A stretch of DNA of 59,677 bases from Brachionus plicatilis (GCA_010279815.1 QEOQ01000303.1:2512960-2572636); one strand, 5' to 3'. Numbered from the stretch's first letter, positions 1 to 12,079 are shown. The notes: generated from the sequence alone by a model not told the origin. Program-made: numbers and translations.

Positions 1-3000
1 ATAAAACAACAGTAAGTAATTTGAATAGCACAGGACTGAAAAGGTAATTTTGAATTGATGAATTATTTAGACTTTTTAAGTTTTTATTAAAATTTTGAAG
101 TGCTTCAATTTATGGAGATTATTATCTAAATATATTTGCTGATTCATTTGATAACGATATGACGCCTTATTTTGCGGTAAGTTATTTTTTGAATTTGAAT
201 TTTAATTTGTAAATGAAAGATTTTTCGGATATAATTTTAATTTGCTTCAGAAACTTTTTAAACTATTTTATTTTAAAATTTTAGCTTATTATTTGTTTGT
301 GGGGTAACAAAAATTCAAATTCAAAGATTGGTGAAATCTTTATAAAAATTGATTAAGGTGCAATTTTCTCAGAATTTTGGGGAAGAGAAAATAATCGTTT
401 GGCTTATGAATGGAATGTTTTAAATTTTGAAAAAGAAGAAATAAATTTGCCTGATTACGAACAAAAGAAAGAGAAGATAAATACATACTTGAAATATTTC
501 AAGATCTTTTTGTCATACACAGTGCTTCTGTTTATGGTAAGAAATGACATAAAAAATTGATTAGAAAAATCTTTTAACTTTATTTGTTCTAAGGTTTGTA
601 TTATTTGTATCGAAATAGGGTTAGTGGCTTTATTTCGAGTTTACATACGGATTAAGGTATATCCTAACGATGATGTATTAGGGGTCATAATTGGAGATGG
701 TAAGATTTCTTTATAAATTTAAACATTCAATTAAGAAAATTAATCAATTCAATTAAAAAAAATTATTTTTACAGGTGGATCTACGGTGATAAATGTTTTT
801 ACTATAATGATTATGAATCGGGTAATTATATTTCTTTTTAAAAATTAGATGAGAAAAAAAATCTCAATGAAAAAATTATTTTGGTCATTTTGAATTCGAT
901 CAAAGTTTACTCCTTCAGGAATGAAAAAATAATTCTAATTTTTTTTTTAATTGAAAATTTAATTTTAAATATATAGAATTACTAATACATGTATATTATA
1001 GATTGAAACAAATCAGAAATTAATGATTGTTTTAAAAACCTAAAATTTTAGATCAGAAAAGTAAATAGAAAATTTTTCCAATAAAAACATTAATTGTCCT
1101 TAAAAAACTGGAACTATTTAAAGGATTTCCATAAATTTTAACAAAAATTTTTAATTTTTTTTTCTAAATTTGGCTTCTCTTTGAAATTTTTAGAGAAAAA
1201 AAATTGAATTTTTTTAAATAGAGTTTTTTTAATGACTTGATTCTTACGTTGATTAAGGCTAGATGATAGGCTTTGTAAATACTTCCATATATCAAAATTA
1301 TTTTATATCTCAAATTTCAAGCAATTTGAAAGATTTTTAATGCTTTATTGGCACTCTTTTTTAATAGCGTGGCACTATTAAAAAAATTAAAAAAGAGAGT
1401 TTCTATTTCTAAATCTTTATTTAAAACCAAAACTAAAACTGAAACGAAAGAAAGAGAAAAAGACAGGGCCTGGGGAACAGAAGGCGCTATACTTTTAAAA
1501 TGCATGATAGCAGCTAACAAAAAAAAGGGTAAACCTTAAAGACGGATCCGGATCCAGTTTTCGGATATCTAAAAGACGGACTATTTTTGTCCAGATTACA
1601 GTGCTAAAAGAAAGTTCTGGATTTGTAATAAATTTTATTAAAAAGAATTCATACAAAAGATTTTCATAAATTTTCATTTTCATTAACGTAATTTTTCATT
1701 ATTTGATCTAATATTATCCGTTCTGTGGTTTAAAGTAAAACACTGTGTATAAACAAATAAATTAAATGAAATAATATTATTTTTTATTTCTTTTTGATTT
1801 TAAAGAACTTTTTTTTTATACTTAGTACACTTCTAAAAGTATCTTGATCGAGATGTACCGCTAAATTTTTAAAAGACCATAAGGAAGTTCTTCTGGTTTA
1901 ACGATTAAAATATCTTCAAAAGTTTTATTTCAGTAATAAAAAATTTTATCTTTTAAAACAACTCCAAGAAATTTTTATCTTTAAAATTTTTTTAATTCAA
2001 TTTGTAAAAATAATATGTCTTTTAGGTATAAACAAAAAAAAACTGTTCTACAAATTCAGAACTGATTTTTAAAACTGATTAGAAAGAAAATATATTCTGT
2101 CAGTTGGAGCTCTAATAATCTAAATAAAATATAATTTACCAAATATTCACACATATTATTTTATAAAAATTGTATCTTAATAAGAACAAAATAATAATTT
2201 TTTTTAAGATTTACACTTTTATTGCTGTCAGCTTTACAAAATGGGAAAATTATCGAACCAAAACTGAATATGATGATGCACTGATAATAAAGCTTTTTAT
2301 ATTTGAATTTGTGAATTCGTATGGATCTCTATTTTATATGGCATTTTTTAGAACTGTAAATTTTATTATTAATATTTTTATTAAATTAGATTTAAAACAA
2401 AAATAATTTAAAAACGATTTTTCTAATAGATTGAATATGAAAATGGTTTGTTCAATCTTGGTAAAGAGTACCAAGACAAATGTGATAATGATAATTGTAT
2501 GGCTCTTTTGTCCATTCAACTACTTGTTGTTTTTATTGTTAAACCACTTCCTCCTTTTTTTATGCATGTTATTTTACCGTAATTTTATCAACTAAAATTT
2601 TCATTAAAGCTTACCTTTGTACTCAAGTCTTTTGCAGATAGCTTTCAGACATTGCTTATGGCTTTATAAATCTAAAAAAATTGTAATAGTAGAAAATGAT
2701 AACTCGGACAGAACTGAAAAGAAAAAAACAGATCAAGTTCTAATTTATTTACAAGCTGAAAAGAATAAAGCTCGTTTTGATGAAACTATTAATGAAGAAT
2801 ACAAACAAAAAGTAATCCTTTACGGATATATTGTGGTAAGTGTTTATTTTTTGAAAAAAAAGATAACTCGAATTTTCAAGGGGACCATTATCAATAGAAA
2901 TTTTCCAATTTTTTATTAATAAAAATCTTTATTAATTATTGTTTTAGACAATTTTCACAGAACTATCACATCAAATTTAATTCATAAATTGACTAGACTT

Positions 3001-6000
3001 AAAAAATGTGCATTCAGTCAAAGTTAAGATCTTTTAACTTGTGATCTTTTAACAATTCTATTTAATTTTTTTTGATTTTTTTCTTGCTCAACTTCCTAGG
3101 GCTTTGTGAATTTTGGTACAAATAACAAAAACAAAATAACGTAATTATGCGAATTACCTGACATGTCATTAAATTTATTAGTGACATGTCACTATAGAAT
3201 CTTTTACATGTTGTAACAGCGTGTCACTAAAATAGAGTTCTCTATTATAAAGACATGTCACTCAATTCGGATGATTACGTTATAACAAATGCCAAATCTT
3301 AAGTTCTGAAGGGCTAAAACATGTTCTGTAAATTTCAGCAATTGATACATCCTTTGTACCACCACTTAAAGTTTAATTAGATTTTTTATACAAAATAGTA
3401 TCCCAAATTCACAATTTTCTGAGTTTTGCAGAATCGATGTACATTCGAACCTCGATTAAGCGAGCCAGTCGGGCGAAATTTCTCCTGCTCGTTTTATCGA
3501 AATCCCATTAAAAAAGATGGACAAAAAAATTTATGATTTCTAAAATTTTATTAAACAAAAATAAACAAATGGTTAACAAAATAAAAATTATTTGAAAAAA
3601 TAGATGTTTGTTTTGTATTGCATTTTTATATCTTTGAACTTTTTCAAACCAAAACAACACTGATTTAACAGCATCATCGTAAAGGACAATCTAATTCTTT
3701 TTTATTAAGGACTGCATAAGTTTTTTTTCATTATGCTTTAAAATTTTGCCTTTATTATTATTATTATTATTATTATAAATAATCTGCAACGAGTTTTATC
3801 TCGCGGAGCGTAGTACTAACGTACTAAGCTATGGCAGATGAAATTGAGTTTAATAAATTTGTTTTAACAAATTTGTCCAAATTGTTTTTGAAACTGTTTA
3901 CTGTAAGTGTGCTATTTACTTCTTCTGGTAAGGCGTTCCAGAAGGGAGCAATTCTATTCGAAAAAAAGTTGCTAGGGGCTGGACATGATCTAACAAATTG
4001 TCTGTAGAGATGATTTTGTTTTCTTGTGTGACCAGCTGGACCTGAAGAGTTTGAATTTGGAGTCTGAACGATTGGGTGGAACCAATCAATGTGGTTAATG
4101 TTTTTGTTGAATTTAAAGAACTGAATCAAGTCGCCTCTAATTCGACGCTCCTCTAAAGTCGATAGTCCGAGCAAGCTCAGTCTTTCTTCATATTTTTTGT
4201 TTCGGATTGAAGGAACTAATTTGGTTGCTCGTCGTTGTACTTTTTCTAACTTTTTTATGTCTTTTTTTAGGTAAGGACTCCAAGCCGGTGCACCATATTC
4301 TAAAATTGGACGAACATGAGATGTAAAGAGGAGTTTGAATGTTTTGAGATCCCAATTTTTAAATCTATTCTTTAACTTACTTAAAACAATGTTTGCTTTT
4401 AAGACTGCGGTATCGACTTGTTTATCCCATTTTAAGTTGTTTTGTAGTATGATACCTAGGTCGCGTTCACAGTTTGAATTCTCCAAGATGTAACTGTAGT
4501 CATTTAGTTCAAACGAGTAGTGGTGATCTTGATGGATTTTCTTGTTACCAAAATGCATAACTTTACATTTACTTAAGTTTAAGCCCATTTTCCAGTCGAT
4601 TGTCCAGTTCAGAATTTGGTTTATATTAGCTTGCATTTCTTCGCGATCTTTTGCGTTTCGGATAACATGCATAAGTTTGCTATCATCAGCAAAGAGTTCA
4701 CATAGAACTGAAGTACCATACGGTAGGTCATTGATGAAAATTATAAACAGGAGTGGTCCAAGAACACTACCTTGTGGGACGCCACTTAGGACATCCCTCC
4801 AGTCGGATGCTAGGCCATCAATTACCACTCTTTGTTTTCGATCAGTCAAAAATGCCCTGATCCACTCCAACAGTTTACCAACAATACCGTATCCCTTGAG
4901 TTAGTTCGAATTAGTTCTGAATTAGTTCTTGATGGGGTACAAGGTCGAAGGCTTTAATAAAATCGTTGAACAGAATGTCAATTGCAAACCCTCTATTCAA
5001 ACATTCGGTTATCACATCAAGTGTTTCGAGAAGATTTGTAATACATGATTTGAACTTGACAAAACCGTGCTGATGTTTGGAAATTAAAATGTTTTTCTCA
5101 AGAAATTTCACTATCTCGTTTTTCACTATTCTCTCCATGACCTTGCATGGAATAGCTGTAATTGAAATCGGGCGATAATTTGACGGGTCATTCTTAAGTC
5201 CTTTTTTGAAGAAAGGTGTGATGTTAGCTTTAAGCCAAAAGTCTGGTAAAGCCGAAGTATTGTAGGATTTCTTAAAGATTAACGATAATGGGATTGACAG
5301 GCTTGTTGCACATTCATTGAGAATTATTGGACTTATTCCGTCAAAGCCTACTGATTTGTTCTTATCTAGTTTACTTAATTCACTAGCTATCGTCGACGGG
5401 TCAAAAATTGTGTCAGATGGTTCACAGGTTTCAGATGTACGTGGTTCAAAACTTTTTGACGTCACATCGTTACTTTGTTTGTTAAAAACACTGAAGAATT
5501 GCTCATTCAGGACATTTACTATTTCGTGTTTGTTAATGAGCGAATTTCGTCTTTCAATATGTTCTGACGTTTTATGTACGAGAATAGAAGCTTCGGATTC
5601 TTTTTGGATCGATGCTCTAAGTCAGAATCTTTGAGGAAAGAATCGTTGATATTTTCGATGTGCTAGCTTTAATTAGTTTGCGAGTGAAGTGGTAATTGCT
5701 TTTTGCTTGCTATGTTTATTTATAATTTCGAGTTCAGTCTCAAGGGACCTACACTTGGCAAGATTTCTATTTCATGAATACATTTTTTACCTTAGATTTA
5801 TAAAGTATTTTTTAAAGTAAATTTTATATATTTTTTTTTGGCATATCAATAATACTTTTAATATTTTAATTCACTTAATTTTTTTTTTCAATTTTTAATC
5901 ATTGTCCATTTATTGATTATCTTTTAATAATCAAAATACAAAGTTTGAATATATTTTTAAATATTTAGATTTATATTGTTCAATGAAAAATTAATAATGA

Positions 6001-7888
6001 AAATTAATAATGAAAATAATTTTTAGTAGAAAAAAAAAATTAAGTGAATGAAAATATTAAAAGTATTATTTATATGTCAAAAAAAAATATAATTTTTACT
6101 TTAAAAATACTATATAAATCCAAGGTAAAAAATGTATTCATGAAACAAAAATCTTGCCACTTTCTTTTTTTTTTCAGCAATATTTTTTGGAATTTTTGAA
6201 CAATAATTTTTATCTTATTCTGTCAAGTTTTCTTTATATTGAAACTCGTTGTATCGAAACAATTGTTATATTTTTTTCTATTGCTCTGAATCGGCTCCGA
6301 TAATACAGCTTGTTATAAAGAGGCGCTCGTTATATGGAGTCTCGTTATACCGAGGTTCGACTGTATTGGTGCTACAATTTACAGAACATGTTTTAATCCT
6401 TCAGAACCTAAGATTTCACATTTTTTTATTTTGTTTTTGATTTTTGTACTAAAATTCACAATGCTCGCCTTTGATCTGCTCCACCTACTGGGAAGCTAAG
6501 AGGTTTTTTAATGCTTATAATTAGACCAATTTGATGATTATCACTTAAATAAGGATGCAGATATTTATAAAATGTCAGAATTCCGTATGGATGTCTTGAG
6601 TGTAAAATTTTAGATTTATCAAAATTAAGGACCAAGAATAAAATTGAGTACTGGAAAAAATAAGATCTTGTTTACCCAAAAATATGATAAATATAAAAGA
6701 ATTTTTTTTTAGTTATAGAACAGAAAGATTTTGATTTTAAAAATGTTGAGTAGATTGACTTTATAGTTATACCATAATCCATTCCTCAAAGTTTTCTAAA
6801 AATATCCTGACTGTTTTACTAAAGAAGACTTTTTAAGTTTGTTTAGCATTTTAGATAATATTAGAAAATTTTCCAGCCCCAAAAAGAAATATAAATTCCC
6901 TATTAAAGAAAATATAAAAAATAAAAAATCATTATTAGTGTATAATGTGTTTCTTTATCAAGTGATGTCTTAAAAAATCCTTTAAAAAACATTAACTTCA
7001 ACTCTTTAAAAATCTTTTTTATTTTTTTTAATTTGGCAACTCAATAAAGCTGTTTGCATGTACATTTTCCCTCGGACCTCTCTTTGTGTTGGTAATTAAC
7101 GTGATTGACCTGAGAATAGATGGTAATAGATTGTTGTGGATATTTAGAAGGCCGATTGGATTTAGGGCACAAGATATTGGTTTGTAAATTTAAAAAAAAA
7201 TTACAATCTCAAAAATAAATAAAATAAATTTTTAAAAGGTGCCTGGTTTCACATAATTAGATTTCTGAACATAGCTGGAATAGTAAGCAATGCTTTTATT
7301 ATAGCTTTTACTTCGAATTGGTCAAAAAGTTTTTTAAATGGAACCTTGGAAAATCGACTCATATTTGTGGTAGCATTTGAAGTAACTTTATTTTTTAAAT
7401 AAAATTTCAAAATCACTTCTTAATTTTTTCAAGCATATTGTGTTTGTCATTTGGCTGTTGATTATAATCTTATTTCCAGATATTCCTCAGTCAATTGCAG
7501 TCAAAATAAGAGCTGTAAATTTTTTGCGCATTTTAAATAAAATTTTTTTCATTATTAAAATTAAAAGGAAGCAAAATTAGTCAAAAAAATAATTTCTGAT
7601 AATAAAGATATGCTATGTGTAAAAAATGGATTTTCCAAAAGGTTGCCAAATAATGAAAGTGAACAATCTGATTTTGATATTTTACCAAATTCTAGCGATT
7701 TGAAACAAGATTCTATGCAGAGTAAACAAAATATTAATGATAATAAAGAAGCTTTAAATGGAAATTTGGAATCTCTAAAAGAAATCAATTACATTGACGA
7801 GTTTAAAATAAATGAACAAACAAGAAAGCGCAATAGAAAAAACAAAAAATACTCAAAACTAGCTTCATATATTGAGCCTGTTGTTTAA
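1..7888 (+). CDS. Anoctamin / TMEM16 family membrane protein (5' partial, multi-exon)
   Basis: Twelve exons can be joined in phase: about 101-176, 285-303, 373-536, 594-699, 775-821, 2209-2355, 2430-2578, 2628-2835, 7050-7179, 7239-7381, 7434-7514 and 7568-7888 (stop TAA). Anoctamins are multi-helix membrane proteins acting as calcium-activated chloride channels and/or lipid scramblases. Recognisable family blocks, in order: FDNDMTPYFA before a helix; EFWGRENNRLAYEWNV; a helix then GGSTVINVFTIMIMNR; TKWENYRTKTEYDDAL followed by EFVNSYGSLFYMAFF; YLQAEKNKARFDETINEEYK; LFACTFSLGPLFVLVINVID then LRIDGNRLLW and RRPIGFRAQDI; a helix with SNAFIIAFTSNW; HIVFVIWLLIIILFPDIP; then a polar lysine-rich C-terminus. 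The N-terminal cytosolic part lies left of the window. Six residues seem to be missing around the 19 nt exon, and the frame upstream of residue FADSF is uncertain. Intron 2836-7049 is swollen by nested transposons. Family assignment is firm; the subtype (which anoctamin) was not determined. Confidence 0.9.
822..2208 (+). other. Anoctamin intron, AT-rich
   Basis: This 1.39 kb intron joins the exon ending at 821 to the exon starting at 2209. It is low-complexity A/T sequence apart from a slightly richer patch near 1440-1620. Short ORFs on both strands at 1317-1683 show no family resemblance. No transposon ends were recognised. Confidence 0.6.
3139..3280. mobile_element. 142 bp MITE with ACGTAAT ends, flanked by TA
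   Basis: Terminal inverted repeats of about 28 bp start ACGTAATTATGCGAATT on the left and, on the right in reverse complement, ACGTAATCATCCGAATT. TGACATGTC occurs inside both arms. TA dinucleotides flank it at 3137-3138 and 3281-3282. Removing the element and one TA restores continuity with the opposite arm of the surrounding element, which supports a real insertion. A second copy in reverse orientation is at 31104-31237. TA target duplications suggest mobilisation by a Tc1/mariner-type transposase (inference). Confidence 0.8.
3752..5755 (-). mobile_element. CR1/Jockey-like LINE, 5'-truncated, reverse transcriptase region decayed
   Basis: Reading on the minus strand from about 5640 to 3824, the reverse transcriptase of a CR1/Jockey-type non-LTR retrotransposon is recognisable: FFKKGLKNDPSNYRPISI, KHQHGFVKFKSCITNLLE, GVPQGSVLGPLL and the catalytic FADD box (ELFADDSKLM), then the C-terminal thumb with YGAPAWSPYLKK and KLEKVQRRATKLV. 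The frame breaks at 4899-4929, where a 10 bp unit is present three times. There are also stops upstream of 5465, and DFAKAFD has become DFIKAFD. The 3' tail is an (AAT)n run at about 3752-3776. The endonuclease and ORF1 are missing. It lies antisense to the anoctamin gene and cannot be active. Confidence 0.85.
5756..6159. repeat. 404 bp foldback element with ~130 bp inverted arms
   Basis: The left arm begins TGGCAAGATTTCTATTTCAT at 5756. The right arm ends with the complementary ATCTTGCCA at 6159. Arms of about 130 bp match closely throughout, with a loop of about 120-140 bp. It has no coding capacity. It abuts the 5' end of the LINE fragment, so it may have inserted into that LINE. Confidence 0.75.
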
Positions 7889-7927
7889 TTCTATGTTTTT
7901 TCAAAAACCTTATATACTGCCTTGAAA

Positions 7928-7933
7928 AATAAA
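7928..7933 (+). promoter_or_regulatory. Poly(A) signal AATAAA of the anoctamin gene
   Basis: An AATAAA hexamer lies 40 bp after the TAA stop at 7888 and is followed by a T-rich stretch, as expected for cleavage and polyadenylation. Confidence 0.55.
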
Positions 7934-8095
7934 CTTTAATTTTTCATTTTTTTTTAGACAGAAATTTCTTGAATATATAAAAAATAATTTTGTTCTTGAG
8001 GACTGGATTAATTTTGACCAATTGGTCATATTTTTTTACGCTATCGTATTAATCGTGTATGAAATTGAATGGAATTGCCGAATTGATTGAATTTG

Positions 8096-8103
8096 TATAA
8101 AAG
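8096..8103 (+). promoter_or_regulatory. Candidate TATA box (TATAAAAG) of the four-helix membrane protein gene
   Basis: TATAAAAG lies about 750 bp before the start codon. A splice acceptor (TTTATTTCAG ending at 8830) stands 25 bp before the ATG, so a 5'UTR intron is likely and a distant promoter is plausible. This is inference from motif and position only. Confidence 0.35.
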
Positions 8104-8854
8104 GTGCAATGGTAGATTTAAAGTCTTAAAAGAGAATAATCTTTATCGAGATGTTTAACTTTCAGTCAATAGTCAGTTATTAAAGTTGATGAATTAAAAA
8201 ATCGAAACAATTCGATACCTTATTTAATTTTGTATTAATTAAATTTCCTGTGCCAATTTATAAGTTCAATTTTTTGGTCCAAAGTTTTAAACTCAATTTC
8301 AAGTTTTACGATTTTTTTACTCTTAACAAAATCTAATTTCAAAATTTGAAATTAATGAAAATAAATTATAATTAAAATTTCAGTAAAAAAAATAAAAATT
8401 AGATATTATTCAATTTACTATTTAAAATGACTATTTTAAATAGATTAAAAATCGACAAAAAAAGTAATCAAGCAATTAATTTTATTAAAAAATTAAATTC
8501 TTTTTAAATGTATATTAAAATATTCAAATATTTTTCATTGAGACAATATTTTAATTCGAAAAAATTAATGATGACTTGAGATGGAATTGTTTACAAATTG
8601 CAAAAGGATTTAGTAAAATAAGCAATTCATTAGACCAGAAACTTAAAATTTGCTCAAGTCGAAACAAAAGTTGGTCAAAATTGTGAAATTTCAAAAAAAT
8701 TTCAAAAACCAAATTCTTTCTTAAAATAGATTTCCACTATTTTTCAACTTGACCTATCCATTTAACCTAGCCTGGATTTATTTTTTAATAATTACTCTGA
8801 ATTTGTTTCCAACAAAAGATTTTATTTCAGAGTTTTCTGTTTAGTTTTAAGAAG

Positions 8855-9617
8855 ATGATTCAGCCTGTTGCAAAGCCTCGATTGTTCGAGTTTGATCCCA
8901 TCTACGATACTCGAACAGACAAGCATTATGGTTTTAGCCGGATAGGCTTGATCGGAATATTAAAAATAATTCTAGGCATCGCCTTAATAGGGCTTTGCAT
9001 TGGAGACATGAATGACGGTGCTTACAGAAGTGTAAACTTTTTCGGAGGCAGAGTTCTAACTTGGTCTGAAAACCCATGGTGGCCAACATATGGAAAAGGC
9101 ATCTGGGTAGGATTAATGGTAAGAATCTTCATATTTTTGGTCATTTTTGTCAATTTTGAATTTGAAGCTCATAGCTGTTGGTGTTTTTGGAATTGTGGCA
9201 CACTTTGAAGTAACATATACAGCCGTAAGCTGAAATTAGAATCTAGATTATTAATATTTTCTATAGAGATTTTTTAATTTTAGATAAAAGTTTTTGGTTA
9301 TTCAAGCTTGATAGTGGCAATATTTCTTTTTTATCTGGTAATAAGCACAATTAAAGAAATTCAATTTGGTCAAATGGCGTTGACATTCCAATTTTTTAAT
9401 ATTCGTCCACTATTCTATACTTATTCGCTAAATAGTGCAATGGCTGCTATAGGTTCTCTGTCGTTTGTTTTGAGTTTGATTACTGGAATTGCTTCTTTGT
9501 TTATGATTGATTACGAAGACGATTACCAAGTAAATTTTTTTTAGTTAAGAAAAATTTATTTTAAATTTTTTTAATTAAAAGGTGGAGCCTTTTGGTCCTT
9601 ATGGTCCAACTTATTAA
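8855..9617 (+). CDS. Four-transmembrane protein, MS4A/MARVEL-like, 200 aa
   Basis: Four exons join in phase: 8855-9118, 9168-9224, 9284-9529 and 9582-9617 (TAA), giving 200 residues. There are four hydrophobic segments at roughly residues 29-50, 81-101, 111-130 and 157-181, with a short charged N-terminus and an acidic, proline-rich tail (DYEDDYQVEPFGPYGPTY). The segment GKGIWVGLMLIAVGVFGI resembles the second helix of MS4A-type tetraspanning proteins, but I cannot name an orthologue. There is no signal peptide; the topology suggests both ends are cytosolic. The ATG is the first after a likely 5'UTR acceptor at 8830. Function unknown. Confidence 0.8.
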
Positions 9618-10843
9618 TATATATATTTACCTATTTCGATTAATATTTTAATTATTTAACCTAAATTTTTTATTTTTTATTTTTTTAATAAAATTTTAAT
9701 TTTTTCTTTTTTATCAAAGTCTAATCATAAGGCTAGTGCCTATAATTAACACTATTAGATAAATAATAATGACCACCTGATCAAAACTTCATTTATTCAA
9801 ATAATTAAAAAATATAAATCTTAATAAAAAATTAAATGCAAATTCAAAAATATAATGTTTTTAATTTTAAATCAAATTTTGTAAAAAAAAACATATTGTT
9901 TTTGCATGAATTATATTAATATTATTAAAAATTGATAATTTAAAGCGGTTTATATTTAAGTCCTTTTTAATAACTACAAACTTGGAACAGTGAGAATCTG
10001 ATTGAACCAACATCTAAATCAGGAAATGGTGAAAAAACTTTTGGATTTTTCTATTCACGACTTATAAATTGCTTTGTGATCAAGAGATCTATGTTGAAAT
10101 TTACAACATTTAGGCATTCAATTTTTAATAACATAAATCTAATTTTCTCAGATTTTGTAAAAAAATTCAAAAAATTTAATTTAAATATATCAATGTTTTA
10201 TTTTTTTAAATAATTATATAAACAATTAATATTTTTAATTTTTAAAACTTTTTTTTTTTTTATTAAAATAAATGGAGTGTTAATCCGTCTTTATGACATG
10301 GGCACTAGCCTGTTGATTAACCTTGAAATTGAAAAATTCCGAATTGTTCAAAATTTAAATTCTAAATTTTTTAAATAATAATAAAAGTGTGTAATTTATT
10401 TAGTTTTATTTTTCAATAATTTATTTTTTAAATTCCTTACTTAATCAAGTTCTCATTTTTATTTCGTTTCTAAAATAGTTCTTTTTTATAATTTATTCAT
10501 TCAGAGTAAGAGTTGTCATTATCAAAAAATTCCATCTCAAAATCATCAGTATTTTAATAATAATTATTAAGTATTTTTTTTCGAATTAAAATATTGATAC
10601 AGTGTAATGAAATAAAATTAATTGATTAGATTTAAATTTAAAAAGAAAGATTTTTTTCTTTATTTATTTAATATAATTTAATGAATCATTGGTGAAAAAT
10701 CGTTAATTTTTTTTATAATGATTAAATTTTTATTTTTTAAGTCTGGATTTTTTTTTTCTTAGCCACAATAAGTACCTGGAAGGGTAAAAAGAACATTTGG
10801 ATGATTCTTTTAAATTTTTGAGTGCCACATTGTAGAATAATAT
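9618..10843. other. Intergenic AT-rich DNA
   Basis: Downstream of the four-helix protein gene. No convincing ORF or RNA gene is visible. Besides the weak TIR pair at 9729-10312, I see only A/T-rich low-complexity sequence. Confidence 0.6.
9729..10312. repeat. Possible decayed TIR element
   Basis: The left side reads AAGGCTAGTGCC and shortly after ATTAACACT. About 580 bp downstream the reverse complement reads CAGGCTAGTGCCCATG and then ATTAACACT. No target duplication is visible and the interior is plain A/T sequence. It may be an old MITE; a chance pairing of short motifs is not excluded. Confidence 0.35.
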
Positions 10844-12078
10844 GGCATTGTGAATTTTCATCCATATCTTCCAAAAATTACAAAAATAAAATTATTTTTC
10901 TTTAATTTAGATAAAAAATTTGAGCTTGTTAACTTTTGATGATGAAACAAAATGAAACAAGAAATGTTTCACTAAATTCAAAATACAAAAGTTATTTTTT
11001 ATTAACACAGGAAATATTAATGATACAATAAAATATCAATATTTTGAGATTTTTTTTTGTCTCTATGATCTATTCTAATTGGAATTTTTGTAAATTTATT
11101 TATTTAAATGTTAAAGTTCTGTCATCACTTCTTAAATAAATTTGAATTTTGAATTGTAAAGAACTACAACTTGCATGTTTAGACCAGAGTTGTTTTTAAG
11201 TTATAAGTCATAAGTCCAGTCAAGTCAATGACTCAAATTTTTTTTTTCAAGGTTATTTTAGCTCTAACACGTGTTTTTTTAAATTTTATTTAATATTATT
11301 TAATATATTATTTAACATCGACATCTATTACACCCACTAAAACATGCATTAAATTACAATTTATTTTCAGAGTTGTTTTTAAGTTACAAGTCATAAGTCA
11401 AGTCAATGACTTAAATTTTTGTTTTTTTTCAAGTCATTAAAATAACTTGACTTTTTCAAAAAAAGTTTTTAAGTCATGACTTAAAATTTTGTGACTTTGA
11501 CTTAAATTTGCGACTTAAAAACAAGTCTGGTTTAGACTGCTTAAAGAAAGTGAAAATTAAGAATAACAAAAAATTTAATTTTCCATTCTAAATTAACATA
11601 CAATTTGATTAAAAATAATCAATTTATCGGTAAATATTTCTTTTTTAAACTCTTTAAAAAGTTATTCATTCGAGGGAGAAAAAAGATTCCAAACACCATT
11701 AAGCAACATCTTTTAAGCATAAATCACTCTGGATTAAAATAACTTTACAATCCTTTTAATTTTATAAAAACACTTTTATTGTAATTTTATTTTTAGAAAT
11801 TTATACCAATTTTTTTTTTTTCTTTGTACTTAAATTTATTTAGAAATTTTCAAGCATGAGGGCTGAAAAGGGGGCTTTTTGCCGCTCGAAACTGTCCAGG
11901 AGTCTTAGTCCAAAATTATTTTTCAAATAAAAAAAAAATTCTTTAAACTGGATTGTTAAATGAGACATAGTTTGTTTCAACATTTAAAACTTACAGAAAA
12001 ATCTGCTGTACAAAATCCATTTTTCTACTTAAAATTAAAATTTTGTATTGGAATTTTTATATGAAAATTCACAATGCC
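10844..12078. mobile_element. Non-autonomous TIR element, GGCATTGTGAA family (Mutator-like?), with a nested hAT-like element
   Basis: The ends are GGCATTGTGAATTTTCAT at 10844 and its inverted copy finishing at 12078. Arm similarity extends about 100 bp and includes a GAAACAAA motif in both subterminal regions. Flanks are GAATAATAT and GAATACAGT, which agree at six of nine positions and look like a decayed 9 bp target duplication. Better preserved relatives at 24412 and 58365 have perfect 9 bp duplications. The interior contains the hAT-like element 11185-11529. Confidence 0.7.
11185..11529. mobile_element. hAT-like MITE (CAGAGTTG ends) with perfect 8 bp target duplication
   Basis: The 345 bp element begins CAGAGTTGTTTTTAAGTTAT and ends with the complement of CAGACTTGTTTTTAAGTC. 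It is flanked on both sides by GTTTAGAC (11177-11184 and 11530-11537), the 8 bp duplication and CAG-start typical of hAT elements. The arms are built from repeated AAGTC/GACTT motifs. A second copy of the left end occurs internally at 11368, pointing to internal duplication or nesting. It has no transposase. Confidence 0.85.
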
Positions 12079-12079
12079 G

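Larger units (their letters stand above)
3442..6363. mobile_element. pogo/Tigger-like TIR element carrying a LINE and a foldback element
   Basis: The ends are CATTCGAACCTCG at 3442 and, in reverse complement at 6363, CAGTCGAACCTCG. TA flanks both sides (3440-3441 and 6364-6365). The right subterminal region repeats TATAACGAG-type motifs (6240-6360), as pogo/Tigger TIRs do. No transposase is left. The interior is a LINE fragment on the minus strand (about 3752-5755) and an inverted-repeat element (5756-6159), so this is a non-autonomous element that served as landing site. Confidence 0.6.
3100..6465. mobile_element. Outer TIR element (GGCATTGTGAA family) in the anoctamin intron, carrying nested insertions
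   Basis: The left arm starts GGCTTTGTGAATTTTGGTAC at 3100. The right arm ends at 6465 with the reverse complement of AGCATTGTGAATTTTAGTAC. The two arms stay similar for about 100 bp (both contain AACAAAAACAAAAT and later ACATGTTCTGTAAATT). These ends match the family with 9 bp target duplications seen at 10844, 24412 and 58365. I see no clean duplication here (left ACTTCCTAG, right CGCCTTTGA), so this copy is old. It contains a TA-flanked MITE at 3139-3280 and a pogo/Tigger-like element at 3442-6363, which itself holds a LINE and a foldback element. Confidence 0.65.

Noticed and set aside
4542..4904. Plus-strand frame opposite the LINE reverse transcriptase
   Set aside because: Antisense shadow of the conserved reverse transcriptase frame; same for 5317-5634.
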